Assembly: GCF_029369745.1 (NCBI RefSeq)
Contig: NZ_CP120210.1
Location: 186,001-250,000, forward strand
From: Amycolatopsis sp. QT-25
GTDB taxonomy: Bacteria; Actinomycetota; Actinomycetes; Mycobacteriales; Pseudonocardiaceae
Direction of reading: 5' to 3'
Length of the DNA: 64,000 nucleotides
Of the stretch, positions 1 to 8,817 are shown one piece after another. The first letter of the stretch is position 1. The number at the start of each line of letters is the position of its first letter. A program made the position numbers and the translations under genes. The notes beneath the pieces were generated by a model. It saw only the letters and a list, made by a program, of their open reading frames with translations, was not told the DNA's origin and did not search any database.

Positions 1-70
1 ACGCCGCGCTGGAGGCGAGCAGCCAGCGCAACCGACGGTCACCCCTCCTGCGCGCCGCCGATTCGGCCAT
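1..70 (-). CDS. N-terminus of a gene running off the left edge, unknown product
   Basis: An ATG at 70 on the minus strand is preceded, six bases away, by a strong GGGGAGG ribosome binding site. The frame stays open for 23 codons to the window edge. The visible peptide starts MAESAARRRGDRRLRWLL, a basic stretch followed by the beginning of a hydrophobic segment, so the product could be membrane-anchored or exported. Function cannot be judged from this fragment. It reads in the same direction as the metallopeptidase gene upstream of it but is separated by a hairpin. Confidence 0.55.
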   Translation of the reverse strand, partial: MAESAARRRGDRRLRWLLASSAA

Positions 71-241
71 GCACCGCCTCCCCAGGCATTCGCCGGCGCC
101 GGCCGACGACAACGTGTCGAAAAGTTTAGCGGGGCTGTCGCCCAAAGTGTCGGCGTTGTTACACCGAGTTAAGAATCCGGAGATCTCTTGGTGCCCGACG
201 CACAAAAATCACCGACCATGCCTCCTTCGACACGGAATCCG

Positions 242-266
242 CCGCCGGCGGAGCCTCCGCCGGCGG
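242..266 (-). terminator. GC-rich hairpin downstream of the metallopeptidase gene
   Basis: Two perfect 11-base arms (CCGCCGGCGGA and its complement) are separated by a 3-base loop. The hairpin lies 35 bases beyond the stop codon at 301 on the minus strand. There is no T-tract, as is usual for actinomycete terminators. The rest of 71-300 shows no supportable gene. Confidence 0.5.
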
Positions 267-300
267 AGCAAGGGACCTTTGCTATCGCTCGTCCACCGGC

Positions 301-651
301 TCAGCCCCAGCCGAGTTCGTGCAGCCGTGCGTCGTCGATGCCGAAATGGTGGCCGACCTCGTGGATCACCGTGATCAGCACCTCCTCGACGACGTCCTCC
401 TCGGTGTCGCACATCTCCAGTAGCGGGCGCCGGTAGATCGAGATCCGGTCCGGCAGCACCCCGCCGTACTCGTGGGTCCGCTCCGTCAGGGCGACGCCGT
501 GGTAGAGCCCTAGGATCGTGGGCGACTCCTCGTTGAACTCCTCCACGAGTACCACGACATTGTCCATCGCGTCCGCGAATTCGGGGGGAAGTTCGTCCAG
601 TGCCTCCGAAACCAGCTCTTCGAAGCGTTGCTGGGTCATCTCGACGGGCAC
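301..651 (-). CDS. Zincin-like metallopeptidase family protein (minimal HExxH)
   Basis: A 116-aa protein of the small actinobacterial metallopeptidase family (PF06262-type). The C-terminal half carries HEVGHHFGIDD, an HExxH zinc site with a downstream His and acidic residue. Its acidic N-terminal half matches the family layout, and the length is normal. The start at 651 lies 4 bases after the stop of the septum-formation gene at 656, so the two are probably co-transcribed. Family members are small cytosolic predicted proteases; the substrate is unknown. Confidence 0.85.
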   Translation of the reverse strand: MPVEMTQQRFEELVSEALDELPPEFADAMDNVVVLVEEFNEESPTILGLYHGVALTERTHEYGGVLPDRISIYRRPLLEMCDTEEDVVEEVLITVIHEVGHHFGIDDARLHELGWG

Positions 652-655
652 GGGT

Positions 656-1669
656 TCAGCCTCCGGTCTTCGGGGCGGCAGAGGACGCCGGCGGGCTCGT
701 CTGGCCGCTCTCCGGCGGCGGGGCGTCGCCCTTGCCGACCTTCACGCTCCCGGTGACCGGCGCGAGCCCCTTGTTGTCCGGCAGGACGGCCGCGACCTTG
801 CAGTTCACCAGCGTCGACCCGGCGTCCCAGCTCTCCTGCTCGCGGACGTCCCAGCTGAGGATGAGCTTCTTCGCCGCCAGGTCCGCGTTGCCGGTGTACT
901 CCTGCGAGGCCGTCGAGCATGCGGTGTCCAGCCAGGTGTTCTGCTGCTCCTGCGACGGGTAGCCGTCCTTGAACTTCGTCTTGAGGTCGATCGTCGCGAT
1001 CATCTCGTACGAATGCGGCTTGGCGCAGTCGATGGGGTCGCCGAAACTGTTGTTGAGCAGCGCGAGGCACGTGCCCGGCTCCCACACCGCGGACTGGTCC
1101 TGCTCCTTCGCCGGGCCCTTGGTCGGCTGGAGCTTGCCGCTCTGACCGGCCCATTGCAGACCGCAGCGCAACTGACGGTCACCGTCCGCCCACTGTGCGG
1201 GCGTCGGGCGGAGCAGGTTCATGCTCAGCTTGCCGTACGGATCCAGGTTGCGACCGAGATACGGCTTGACGTCGATGGTGCAACGGGAGTGGGAGATCTC
1301 CTGCCACTGCTCCAGATTCGGGCTCGGTACCCCCGGTGGGTACTGTACGCCGATGTCGACGATGCTGGTGACCTCGAACAGGTGCGCGTCCCCGCACGGG
1401 ACGCGCCGCGCGTCGGTGGCGTCCGGATTGTTCCAGGTCAGGCAGGTGCCAGGGGGAGATTGGAACGCTTCGGCCGCGGCGGGGGACAGTTTGGGGGGGC
1501 CGCCGCCCGCACCGCCTTCCGGGCCCACATTCCACGAGAACGCCACACTCAGCGAAAGCGCGATGATCGCGCCCGCGAACACACCGGCCATGACGAGCCG
1601 GGTGCGCAGGCTGCTCAGCGCGTTTCGCGGGTCACGGAACCGCTCGGCCTGTTGAGACATCCACTCCAT
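656..1669 (-). CDS. Septum formation family membrane protein
   Basis: A 337-aa protein with a short cytosolic N-terminus, one transmembrane helix at about residues 25-47, and a large extracytoplasmic part. The latter contains two repeats of the Septum_form type: each has a GTCL motif followed by a Cys and His-bearing stretch (VPCGDAHLFEV near residue 90, IDCAKPHSYEM near 188). The tail is Pro/Ser-rich. Septum-formation proteins are linked to cell division in actinobacteria, but the biochemical role is unknown. It is divergent from the gene at 1755 and followed at once by the metallopeptidase gene. Confidence 0.8.
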   Translation of the reverse strand: MEWMSQQAERFRDPRNALSSLRTRLVMAGVFAGAIIALSLSVAFSWNVGPEGGAGGGPPKLSPAAAEAFQSPPGTCLTWNNPDATDARRVPCGDAHLFEVTSIVDIGVQYPPGVPSPNLEQWQEISHSRCTIDVKPYLGRNLDPYGKLSMNLLRPTPAQWADGDRQLRCGLQWAGQSGKLQPTKGPAKEQDQSAVWEPGTCLALLNNSFGDPIDCAKPHSYEMIATIDLKTKFKDGYPSQEQQNTWLDTACSTASQEYTGNADLAAKKLILSWDVREQESWDAGSTLVNCKVAAVLPDNKGLAPVTGSVKVGKGDAPPPESGQTSPPASSAAPKTGG

Positions 1670-1754
1670 GATGCCCGCGCCGCACGTAAGGTGCGCATAC
1701 CGGGTGGTTAGTGTTGGACACGGGTTCGGGCCGGCGGGCGATTACGGAGCTTCG

Positions 1755-2363
1755 ATGACGCAGGATGACAACCAGGGGGCACAGGCGCCCCAGGAGCCGC
1801 CGAAGCGCGGCTCGATGCGCTTCCAGGACGACAGCACGCAGACGCGGCAGCCTTCGCTTGCCGAGCAACGGGCACGGCAGCAGGCGCTGGCGGAGCAGGA
1901 ACGCCAGGAGGAGCTTGAAGCCGAAGCCGCTCGCGCCGCCGAGAAGAAGTCTTCGACCAAGAAGAAGATCCTGATCGGAACCGGGGTGACGGTCGGTCTG
2001 GTCGGTCTGGTCGCGACGTTCTACACGGTCGCGAAGCCGGACGAGGTCACGGCGGTCTGCGCCGCCAAGGACACGGAGATCGTCCAGGACGACCGGAACT
2101 GCGACGAGAACTACGTCCGGTCGCAGGGCGGTTACGTCAGCGGTGGGTTCTTCTTCCTCCCGATCGGCGGTTTCGGTGGGCCGATGCAGAGCTACCGCTA
2201 CAACTACGGCGGGACCGGGCAGATCGGGCAGCGCGTCTCCGGCGGCTCGTACACCGCGCCGTCGGGCGCGAACGTCAGCACCAAATCGGGCAAGTCCGTC
2301 CAGCGCGGCGGGTTCGGCATCAGCGGCAAGAGCGGCAGCAGCGGCAAGAGCGGGGGCTCGTAG
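1755..2363 (+). CDS. DUF1190 (YgiB/YjfM)-like membrane-anchored protein
   Basis: A 202-aa protein. The start is the ATG at 1755; the in-frame ATG at 1668 would overlap the divergent gene's start and adds a non-conserved leader. The N-terminus is polar and coiled-coil prone (Arg/Gln/Glu-rich, residues 35-70). A single transmembrane helix follows at about 77-95, then Cys-containing segments (AVCAAKD, DRNCDEN) and a Gly/Ser-rich tail ending in GFGISGKSG repeats. This pattern matches the DUF1190 family of E. coli YgiB and YjfM, which are encoded beside ATP-grasp YgiC and YjfC. The gene ends directly against the ATP-grasp gene at 2364 and probably encodes its partner or substrate. Confidence 0.65.
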   Translation: MTQDDNQGAQAPQEPPKRGSMRFQDDSTQTRQPSLAEQRARQQALAEQERQEELEAEAARAAEKKSSTKKKILIGTGVTVGLVGLVATFYTVAKPDEVTAVCAAKDTEIVQDDRNCDENYVRSQGGYVSGGFFFLPIGGFGGPMQSYRYNYGGTGQIGQRVSGGSYTAPSGANVSTKSGKSVQRGGFGISGKSGSSGKSGGS

Positions 2364-3530
2364 GTGTACCGGGATTCCCAGCCGCCCCGGCGGGACTGGC
2401 AGAACATCGTCGAGGAACAGGGCCTGGTCTTCGGCACCCCCGCCCGCGACGGCTCCGGCAAGTCCCGGCCGTACTGGGACGAGTCGGTCCACTACGTCTT
2501 CGACATGGACGAGATCCTGTCCGTCGAGGCGGACGTGGAATTGCTCCACTCGATGTGCCTCGAAGCCGTCGACAACGTGATCACCACCGAGCAGTACCAC
2601 CGCTTCGGCATCCCCGAGTGGGTCTGGCCGCATATCGCGGAGTCGTGGAAGCGGCAGGATCCGCACGTCTACGGCCGTTTCGACCTGCGCTACGACGGCA
2701 AGAGCCCGGCGAAGCTGCTCGAGTACAACGCCGACACCCCGACCTCGCTGCTCGAGGCCGCGGTACTGCAGTGGCACTGGAAGACCACGGTCTTCCCCGA
2801 GAGCGACCAATGGAACTCGATCCACGAAAAGCTGGTCGAGCGCTGGGCCGAACTCGCCGACAAGCTGCCCTCGAACGAATTGCACTTCACCTGGTCGTCC
2901 GCCGATCCTTCCGGTGAGGACCACGTGACGACGGCGTATCTGCAGGAGACCGCGGCCGAAGCCGGGCTCGACACCGTCGGCCTGTCGATCGAGGAGATCG
3001 GCTGGGACCCGGTGCTCAAGCGGTTCGTCGACCTCGAAGAAGCGCAGATGGCGACCGTGGTGAAGCTCTACCCGTGGGAATGGGTGGTCGACGAGGAGTT
3101 CGGCCGCTTCGCCGTCGAGACCATGCCGCGCACGCTGTGGGTCGAGCCGCTGTGGAAGATGATCCTCTCCAACAAGACGCTGCTCGCGATCCTGTGGGAG
3201 AACTACCCCGGGCACCCGAACCTGCTGCCCGCCTTCGCCGACGACCCCGGCCTGCTGACCGAGTACGTCCGCAAGCCGAAACTCGGCCGCGAGGGCGCGA
3301 ACGTGCAGATCGTCGCCACCGGTTACGAGACGCAGACCGACGGCGTCTACGGCGCGGAAGGGTTCGTCTACCAGGCGTTCGACCCGCTCCCGGAGTTCCA
3401 GGGTTACCGGCCCGCGCTCGGTGCGTGGATCGTCGGGGACCAGGCCGCCGGCCTCGGCATCCGCGAGACGGCAGGACTCGTCACGGACGACGGTGCGGCG
3501 TTCGTCCCGCATCGCATCGTCGAGTCGTGA
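2364..3530 (+). CDS. Glutathionylspermidine synthase-like ATP-grasp ligase (YgiC/YjfC type)
   Basis: A 388-aa ATP-grasp amidoligase of the GSP_synth family, starting at a GTG immediately after the preceding stop. Family signature sequences are clear: FDLRYDGKSPAKLLEYNAD near residues 110-128, ENYPGHPNLLPA and KPKLGREGANVQ in the C-terminal half. It lacks the amidase domain of true bifunctional glutathionylspermidine synthase and has the short YgiC/YjfC length. Actinomycetes lack glutathione, so the real substrate is probably another peptide or amine, perhaps the tail of the DUF1190 protein (inference). The middle gene of a three-gene cassette. Confidence 0.85.
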   Translation: MYRDSQPPRRDWQNIVEEQGLVFGTPARDGSGKSRPYWDESVHYVFDMDEILSVEADVELLHSMCLEAVDNVITTEQYHRFGIPEWVWPHIAESWKRQDPHVYGRFDLRYDGKSPAKLLEYNADTPTSLLEAAVLQWHWKTTVFPESDQWNSIHEKLVERWAELADKLPSNELHFTWSSADPSGEDHVTTAYLQETAAEAGLDTVGLSIEEIGWDPVLKRFVDLEEAQMATVVKLYPWEWVVDEEFGRFAVETMPRTLWVEPLWKMILSNKTLLAILWENYPGHPNLLPAFADDPGLLTEYVRKPKLGREGANVQIVATGYETQTDGVYGAEGFVYQAFDPLPEFQGYRPALGAWIVGDQAAGLGIRETAGLVTDDGAAFVPHRIVES

Positions 3531-3578
3531 TAGAAGCAAGCGCACAAACCTGACATTCCTGACTTCTGGAGAACCCCT

Positions 3579-4031
3579 GTGACCACCACCCTTGCGCTGT
3601 CCGACACGTTCGGCTCCGACCTCGTGCGAGGGATCGGCGCGATCCTGCTGTACGGCGTCGTCGGTCTGCTGCTGATGTTCGCCGGGTTCTGGGCGATCGA
3701 CTGGACCACGCCCGGCAAGCTGTCCCAGCTGGTCAGCCGGGGCCTGCCGAACGCGGTCATCGTCACCGCGTCGGGCCTGCTGTCGATGGCGTTCATCGTC
3801 GTCGTGGCGATCGCGAACTCCGCCAGCGACCTGACCGAGGGCCTCATCACCTCGCTGGTCTACGGCCTGCTCGGCATCGTGGTGCAGGTGCTGGCCGTCC
3901 GGCTGCTGGAGTGGGCGACCCGCATCGACGTCCGCTCGACCATCGAGAGCGACAAGTTCGCCCCGGTCAGCGTCGTGGTCGCCGCCGCGCACCTCGCCCT
4001 CGGCCTCGTCGTGGCCGTCGGCATTTCGTGA
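3579..4031 (+). CDS. DUF350 (YjfL-like) four-helix membrane protein
   Basis: A 150-aa integral membrane protein starting at GTG 3579 after a TGGAGAA ribosome binding site. It has about four hydrophobic helices. The DUF350 pattern is visible in GFWAIDWTTPGKL after helix 1 and in the repeated small-residue helix GLLSMAFIVVVAIANSAS. In E. coli the DUF350 protein YjfL is encoded next to YjfM (DUF1190) and YjfC (ATP-grasp), the same three families as here. The role is thought to be envelope-stress related but is not established. Confidence 0.85.
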   Translation: MTTTLALSDTFGSDLVRGIGAILLYGVVGLLLMFAGFWAIDWTTPGKLSQLVSRGLPNAVIVTASGLLSMAFIVVVAIANSASDLTEGLITSLVYGLLGIVVQVLAVRLLEWATRIDVRSTIESDKFAPVSVVVAAAHLALGLVVAVGIS

Positions 4032-4092
4032 CCGTTTGAAGGATCACAGCTTGACCACTTGAAAACGGCATCGGCGCACGATTCCCACTAGC

Positions 4093-5007
4093 GTGGGAAT
4101 CGTGCGCCTTTTGAGGACACCGGACGACCGGTTCTCGGACCTGCCCGACTTCGACTTCGAACCGCGCTACGCGGACCTCGTCGACCTTCACGGCGGCGTG
4201 ATCAGAGTGGGTTACGTGGAGGCCGGACCGGCGGACGGGCCGCCCGTCCTCCTGCTGCACGGCGAGCCGACCTGGTCCTACCTCTACCGCAAGGTCATCC
4301 CGGTGCTCGCCGCCGCCGGACTGCGCGCCATCGCGCCCGACCTGATCGGCTTCGGCCGGTCCGACAAACCCGGCGACATGGTCGACCACACCTATCAGCG
4401 GCACGTCGAATGGATGCGCGCGTTCGCCTTCGACGTGCTCGACCTGACCGACGTCACCCTGGTCGGCCAGGACTGGGGCGGCCTGATCGGCCTGCGCCTG
4501 GTCGCCGAGAACCCCGACCGGTTCGCCGGGGTCGTCGCCGCCAACACCGGCCTCCCCACCGGCGACACGGACATGCCGGAGCTCTGGCACAAGTTCCGCG
4601 ACACCGTCGAAAACGCCCAGATCCTCGACGTCGGGCGGCTCGTCCAGTCGGGTTGCCAGGCCAAGCTGCCGGACGAGGTCCGCGCCGCCTACGACGCGCC
4701 CTTCCCGAACGAGATGTACAAGGCCGCGCCGCGGGCGATGCCGTCGCTGGTGCCGATCACCCCGGACGATCCGGCTTCGGCGGCCAACCGCGCCGCGCTG
4801 AAGGTGCTCGCCGAACTGAACAAGCCGTTCCTGGTGTCGTTCTCCGACGGCGACCCGATCACCGCTCCGTGGGGTCTCGAACTGCGCGGCTCGATGCGCG
4901 GCGCACGGGAGCTCGAGCATCCGACGATCACCGGCGCCGGTCACTTCCTCCAGGAGGACGCCGGTGGACGGCTGGGCGAGGTCATCGCCCGCTTCGCCCG
5001 CTCCTGA
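4093..5007 (+). CDS. Haloalkane dehalogenase-like alpha/beta hydrolase
   Basis: A 304-aa alpha/beta hydrolase starting at GTG 4093. The oxyanion region HGEPTWSYLYRK (56-67) and nucleophile elbow GQDWGG (Asp127, with adjacent Trp128) are those of haloalkane dehalogenase subfamily I (DhlA/DhmA type). DLIGFGRSDKP (83-93) also fits. His284 in GAGHFLQED is the expected base and Asp252 or Asp254 the acid. The family releases halide from alkyl halides; the natural substrate here is unknown and epoxide hydrolases share the Asp nucleophile. Convergent with the aminotransferase gene, with 9 bases between the stops. Confidence 0.85.
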   Translation: MGIVRLLRTPDDRFSDLPDFDFEPRYADLVDLHGGVIRVGYVEAGPADGPPVLLLHGEPTWSYLYRKVIPVLAAAGLRAIAPDLIGFGRSDKPGDMVDHTYQRHVEWMRAFAFDVLDLTDVTLVGQDWGGLIGLRLVAENPDRFAGVVAANTGLPTGDTDMPELWHKFRDTVENAQILDVGRLVQSGCQAKLPDEVRAAYDAPFPNEMYKAAPRAMPSLVPITPDDPASAANRAALKVLAELNKPFLVSFSDGDPITAPWGLELRGSMRGARELEHPTITGAGHFLQEDAGGRLGEVIARFARS

Positions 5008-5016
5008 ACGCACTTG

Positions 5017-6300
5017 TCAGGAGATGGCGGCCAGGGCGTCGGTGACGATGCCGAGGCCTTCGGCGGCCTCCTCGGCGGTGAGCGTCATCGGCGGCGCGAT
5101 CCGCAGCACGTTGCCGTGCAGCCCGCCCTTGCCGATCAGCAGCCCCCGCGCCTTGGTCTCCTCCATCATCCGCGCCGCGGCCCCCGGGTTCGGCTCCATA
5201 CCGCCCGGCTCGACCAGTTCGACGCCGATCATCAGTCCCTTGCCGCGGACGTCCCCGATCAGCGGGTTCCCCGCCGCGCGCAGGCCGCCGAGCAGTTCGT
5301 TGCCGCGCGCGAGGGCGTTGGCCTGGAGGTCGCCCTCGGCGATGTGGTCGAGGACCGCGGCCGCGCCCGCCATCGCGACCGGGTTGCCGCCGAAGGTCGA
5401 GATCGAGTTCGCGGTCAGGCAGTCGACGAGATCGCCGCGCGCCACGAGACCGCCGATCGCGAGCCCGTTGCCGAGGCCCTTGGCGAAGGTCATCGCGTCG
5501 GGGACGACGTCGTGCGCCTGGATCCCCCAGTAGTGTTCCCCGGTCCGGCCCCAGCCGGTCTGGACCTCGTCGGAGATGAAGAGGATCCCGTACTGGTCGA
5601 GGACTTCCTTCATCGCCTTGAACAGGCCGTCCGGCGGCGAGCTGAACCCGCCGACGCCCTGGATCGGCTCGGCGATCATGCAGGCGACGTCACCCGAAGT
5701 GCCCGTCTCCAGGACGTCGACCAGGTCCGCGACGCACGCGTCGATGTACTCGGTGTCCGAAAGCGCCCGGAACGGGCTGCGGTACCGATAGCCGCCGTGC
5801 ACGTAACTCACCTTCACCGGGCTGAGCGACGACGCCGACCAGCCGCGGTTGCCGGTGATGCCGACCGTCGCGAACGACCGGCCGTGGTACGAGTTCCGCA
5901 TCGCCAGCACCTGGTTGCTGCGCCGGTACTGGGTGGCGAGCATCAGCGCGGTGTCGTTGGCTTCGGTCCCGGAATTCGTGAAGAACACCTTCGCCTCGGG
6001 GATGCCGGAGAGCTTCGCGATGCGCTCGGCCAGCTCGACCTGGGAGCGGATCAGGTACAGCGTCGAGGTGTGCAGGATCCCGGTGTCGAGTTGCTTGCGC
6101 ACGGCGTCGCTGATCGCCGAGACGTCGTAGCCCATCGAGTTCGTCAGGATGCCCGCGAAGAAGTCGAGGTAGCTGCGCCCGGTCGAGTCGATGACCCGGC
6201 GGTCCTGCGCGTGCACGATCTCGATCGGCTCGTCGTAGTAGAGCGCCAGCCACGACGGCAGTACCGCCTTGTGCCGCGCCAGCAGGTCCGCATCGGTCAT
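5017..6300 (-). CDS. Class III PLP-dependent aminotransferase (AGXT2-like)
   Basis: A 427-aa class III aminotransferase, start ATG at 6300. It shows TNSGTEAND for the phosphate cup, [12 protein letters not shown] with the PLP-binding Asp, and TFAKGLGNG with the Schiff-base Lys. It resembles alanine-glyoxylate / 3-aminoisobutyrate / 4-aminobutyrate aminotransferases; the exact amino donor cannot be told from sequence. It is divergent from serS with about 130 bases between. Confidence 0.85.
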   Translation of the reverse strand: MTDADLLARHKAVLPSWLALYYDEPIEIVHAQDRRVIDSTGRSYLDFFAGILTNSMGYDVSAISDAVRKQLDTGILHTSTLYLIRSQVELAERIAKLSGIPEAKVFFTNSGTEANDTALMLATQYRRSNQVLAMRNSYHGRSFATVGITGNRGWSASSLSPVKVSYVHGGYRYRSPFRALSDTEYIDACVADLVDVLETGTSGDVACMIAEPIQGVGGFSSPPDGLFKAMKEVLDQYGILFISDEVQTGWGRTGEHYWGIQAHDVVPDAMTFAKGLGNGLAIGGLVARGDLVDCLTANSISTFGGNPVAMAGAAAVLDHIAEGDLQANALARGNELLGGLRAAGNPLIGDVRGKGLMIGVELVEPGGMEPNPGAAARMMEETKARGLLIGKGGLHGNVLRIAPPMTLTAEEAAEGLGIVTDALAAIS

Positions 6301-6433
6301 CGGGTTTCTCCGTCCGCAGCAGGGAGATCTCAGTATGGGGACGGCCCGAAACGGGCGGCAACGATCAGACTGTCGGGTTATCCGCGCGGACCCGCACATG
6401 TTGTGCGGCTCGCACGGACTACTCTCAGCACTC

Positions 6434-7702
6434 GTGATTGACCCCAGGACTCTGCGCGATGACCCGGACGTCGTGCGCGCTTCACAGCGCGCCCGTGGCG
6501 AGGACGAAGGAGCGGTCGACAAGCTGCTCTCCCTCGACTCCCGCCGCCGCTCGTCCATCGCCGCCGCCGACAAGCTGCGCGCCGAGCAGAAGTCGCTGGG
6601 CAAGCTCATCCCCAAGGCGCAGGGCGACGAGCGGGCCGAGCTGCTCGCCAAGGCGAAAGACCTCGCCGCCCAGGTCAAGACGGCCGAGGTCGAGCAGACC
6701 GCGGCTTCGGAGGAGTTCGAGCAGCTGCACCGCCTGGTGCCGAACCTGGTCCACCCCGACGCGCCCGAAGGCGGCGAGGACGACTACGTCGTGCTCAAGC
6801 ACGTCGGTGAGCCGAAGAAGTTCGACTTCGCGCCGAAGGACCACCTCGAACTCTGCGAGGGCCTCGGCGCACTCGACATGGAGCGCGGCGCGAAGGTCTC
6901 GGGCTCGCGGTTCTACTTCCTCACCGGCATCGGTGCCCAGTTGCAGCTCGGCCTGCTGAACATGGCGATCGCGCAGGCCACCGCGAACGGTTTCACCCCG
7001 ATGATCACGCCGACCCTGGTGCGGCCGGAGATCATGGCGGGCACCGGGTTCCTCGGCGCGCACTCGTCGGAGGTCTACCGGCTGCGCGACGACGACCTGT
7101 ACCTCGTCGGCACCTCCGAGGTCCCGCTCGCCGGCTACCACGCCGACGAGATCCTCGACCTGGCGAAGGGACCGAAGCGCTACGCGGGCTGGTCGTCCTG
7201 CTATCGCCGCGAGGCCGGTTCGTACGGCAAGGACACCCGCGGCATCATCCGTGTCCACCAGTTCGACAAGGTCGAGATGTTCGTCTACACGCGTCCCGAG
7301 GACGCCGAAGCCGAGCACGCGCGCCTGCTGGACTGGGAAGAGCAGATGCTCGCCAAGATCGAGGTCCCGTACCGGGTGATCGACACCGCCACCGGCGACC
7401 TCGGCACGTCCGCGTACCGGAAGTTCGACTGCGAGGCGTGGGTGCCGTCGCAGGACACCTACCGCGAGCTGACCTCGACGTCGAACTGCACGACGTTCCA
7501 GGCCCGCCGTCTCGGCATCCGCTACCGCGACGACGACGGCCGCCCGCAGACCGTCGCCACGCTGAACGGCACGCTCGCCACCACCCGGTGGATCGTCGCG
7601 ATCCTGGAGAACCACCAGCTCGAAGACGGTTCGGTCCGGGTGCCGGAGGCACTTCGCCCCTTCCTCGGCGGAACCGAGGTGCTCACGCCGGCATCGAAGT
7701 AG
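6434..7702 (+). CDS. serS: Seryl-tRNA synthetase
   Basis: A 422-aa class II aminoacyl-tRNA synthetase that charges tRNA-Ser. The start is the GTG at 6434, giving the conserved N-terminus [15 protein letters not shown]. Residues 25-105 form the antiparallel coiled coil that binds the tRNA long arm. Motif 2 ([16 protein letters not shown]) and motif 3 ([17 protein letters not shown]) are intact, as is [10 protein letters not shown]. Length is typical. No T-box or other leader element was recognised upstream. Confidence 0.97.
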   Translation: MIDPRTLRDDPDVVRASQRARGEDEGAVDKLLSLDSRRRSSIAAADKLRAEQKSLGKLIPKAQGDERAELLAKAKDLAAQVKTAEVEQTAASEEFEQLHRLVPNLVHPDAPEGGEDDYVVLKHVGEPKKFDFAPKDHLELCEGLGALDMERGAKVSGSRFYFLTGIGAQLQLGLLNMAIAQATANGFTPMITPTLVRPEIMAGTGFLGAHSSEVYRLRDDDLYLVGTSEVPLAGYHADEILDLAKGPKRYAGWSSCYRREAGSYGKDTRGIIRVHQFDKVEMFVYTRPEDAEAEHARLLDWEEQMLAKIEVPYRVIDTATGDLGTSAYRKFDCEAWVPSQDTYRELTSTSNCTTFQARRLGIRYRDDDGRPQTVATLNGTLATTRWIVAILENHQLEDGSVRVPEALRPFLGGTEVLTPASK

Positions 7703-7728
7703 GGTCCGCGCCGAGGAAGAGGGGACGC

Positions 7729-8742
7729 ATGCGCTTTCGGAATTCGCTCGCGATCGGGCCGGCGGTGCTGGCGATGCTGACGGTCGGCGGCTGCACGTCG
7801 ACGATCGGCGGTACGGCCTCGCCGGTGCCCGGTCAGGGGCCGGTGGTCACGAAGGCCGAGCCGTGTGAACTGCTGACGCAGGAACACGCGACAGCGCTGG
7901 GCGTCACCTACCCCGGAGAAGAACGCGCGGCCAAGCCCGAACAGAAGGTCCCCGCCGTCTGCCGGTTCCGGAAACTGGAGGACGTGCGCAAGGCGTCGAA
8001 CCTCGAGGTGTCGTTGAGCAAGGACCTGTCCTTGAACGACTACATGAGCGGCGCGCAGCCCGGGGAGAAGTTCGGGCTCGGCGGGTTCACCTGGACGCGG
8101 TACGCCACCATCCTCGGCCCGACCTACTGCTCGCTGAGCACGGAGCTCACCCCGGACTCCTTCGTGGAGATCGCCAGCGAGAGCCCCGACCACACCGAGG
8201 GCAACGCGTGCGAACTGGCCAAGGCGGCGGCCCCGGCCGTGGCGTCGAAGCTGCCGGGTGGTCAGCAGGACCCGCAGATCACCGCGCCACCCGGGCAGAA
8301 GCCCGCCGAGCCGGGCGGGCCGCTCGTGACCACCGATCCGTGCGCCATGCTCAAGCCCGAGCAGACCGCGCAGTTGCGGCTCGGCCCCACCGGCGAACCG
8401 TTGAAGTCCACGTCCGATCCGAACGTGGTCGGCTGCGAGTGGGCCGACACCGACGGCGACAAGGGCGAGAAGCCGTTCGACCTCTGGTTCTACCCGGCGA
8501 AGCCGATGGACGAAGTCCCGACGCTGATCACGCAGGGCGAACCGCAGGACTTCGACTCGGGCGACCGCAAGTGGAAGCTCTACACCGAGTCGGGCGGCAA
8601 GTTGTGCGCCGCGGGGCTGTCGATCACCGCCACCTCGACGGTCGCGATCATCGCGGGCAACCTCGACGATCCCGCGAAGGCGTGCGAAGTGATCAAGGCG
8701 GCTGTTCCGCTGCTGAACGGGAATCTGCCGCCCTCGTCCTAG
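7729..8742 (+). CDS. DUF3558 family lipoprotein, tandem domains
   Basis: A 337-aa exported lipoprotein. The signal peptide ends in lipobox VGGC with the lipidated Cys at residue 22. Two DUF3558-type domains follow, at about 40-165 and 200-335. Each begins with a DPC/EPC-x-LL or ML motif (AEPCELLTQEHATAL, TDPCAMLKPEQTAQL) and carries further conserved Cys residues. DUF3558 lipoproteins are abundant in Pseudonocardiaceae and of unknown function. The ATG at 7729 follows a GAAGAGGGG ribosome binding site, 26 bases after serS. Confidence 0.85.
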   Translation: MRFRNSLAIGPAVLAMLTVGGCTSTIGGTASPVPGQGPVVTKAEPCELLTQEHATALGVTYPGEERAAKPEQKVPAVCRFRKLEDVRKASNLEVSLSKDLSLNDYMSGAQPGEKFGLGGFTWTRYATILGPTYCSLSTELTPDSFVEIASESPDHTEGNACELAKAAAPAVASKLPGGQQDPQITAPPGQKPAEPGGPLVTTDPCAMLKPEQTAQLRLGPTGEPLKSTSDPNVVGCEWADTDGDKGEKPFDLWFYPAKPMDEVPTLITQGEPQDFDSGDRKWKLYTESGGKLCAAGLSITATSTVAIIAGNLDDPAKACEVIKAAVPLLNGNLPPSS

Positions 8743-8817
8743 CGCACGCGAGTTGCGCCTCCGATCACGCGAGTCGCGTCTCCGATCACGCGTGATCGCT
8801 TTCCGGCCATGCGAAGG
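8743..8817. repeat. Short intergenic repeat built on TCCGATCACGCGAG
   Basis: The 75 bases between the convergent lipoprotein and lhgO genes consist of three imperfect copies of a roughly 20-base unit: GCGCACGCGAGTTGCGCC, TCCGATCACGCGAGTCGCG and TCCGATCACGCGTGATCGC. The last copy contains the perfect palindrome GATCACGCGTGATC. Related units occur near 22200-22280 and 40215-40320. It may serve as a bidirectional terminator. Confidence 0.5.

Noticed and set aside
1632-3992. 786-codon open frame on the minus strand
   Set aside because: Antisense to the DUF1190, ATP-grasp and DUF350 genes, with Arg/Asp/Val-rich low-information sequence typical of high-GC shadow frames.
6301-6433. T-box or other leader upstream of serS
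   Set aside because: No specifier stem or conserved T-box sequence seen, and T-boxes for serS are not expected in this group.
5014-6441. 475-codon open frame on the plus strand
   Set aside because: Antisense to the class III aminotransferase, which shows all catalytic motifs.
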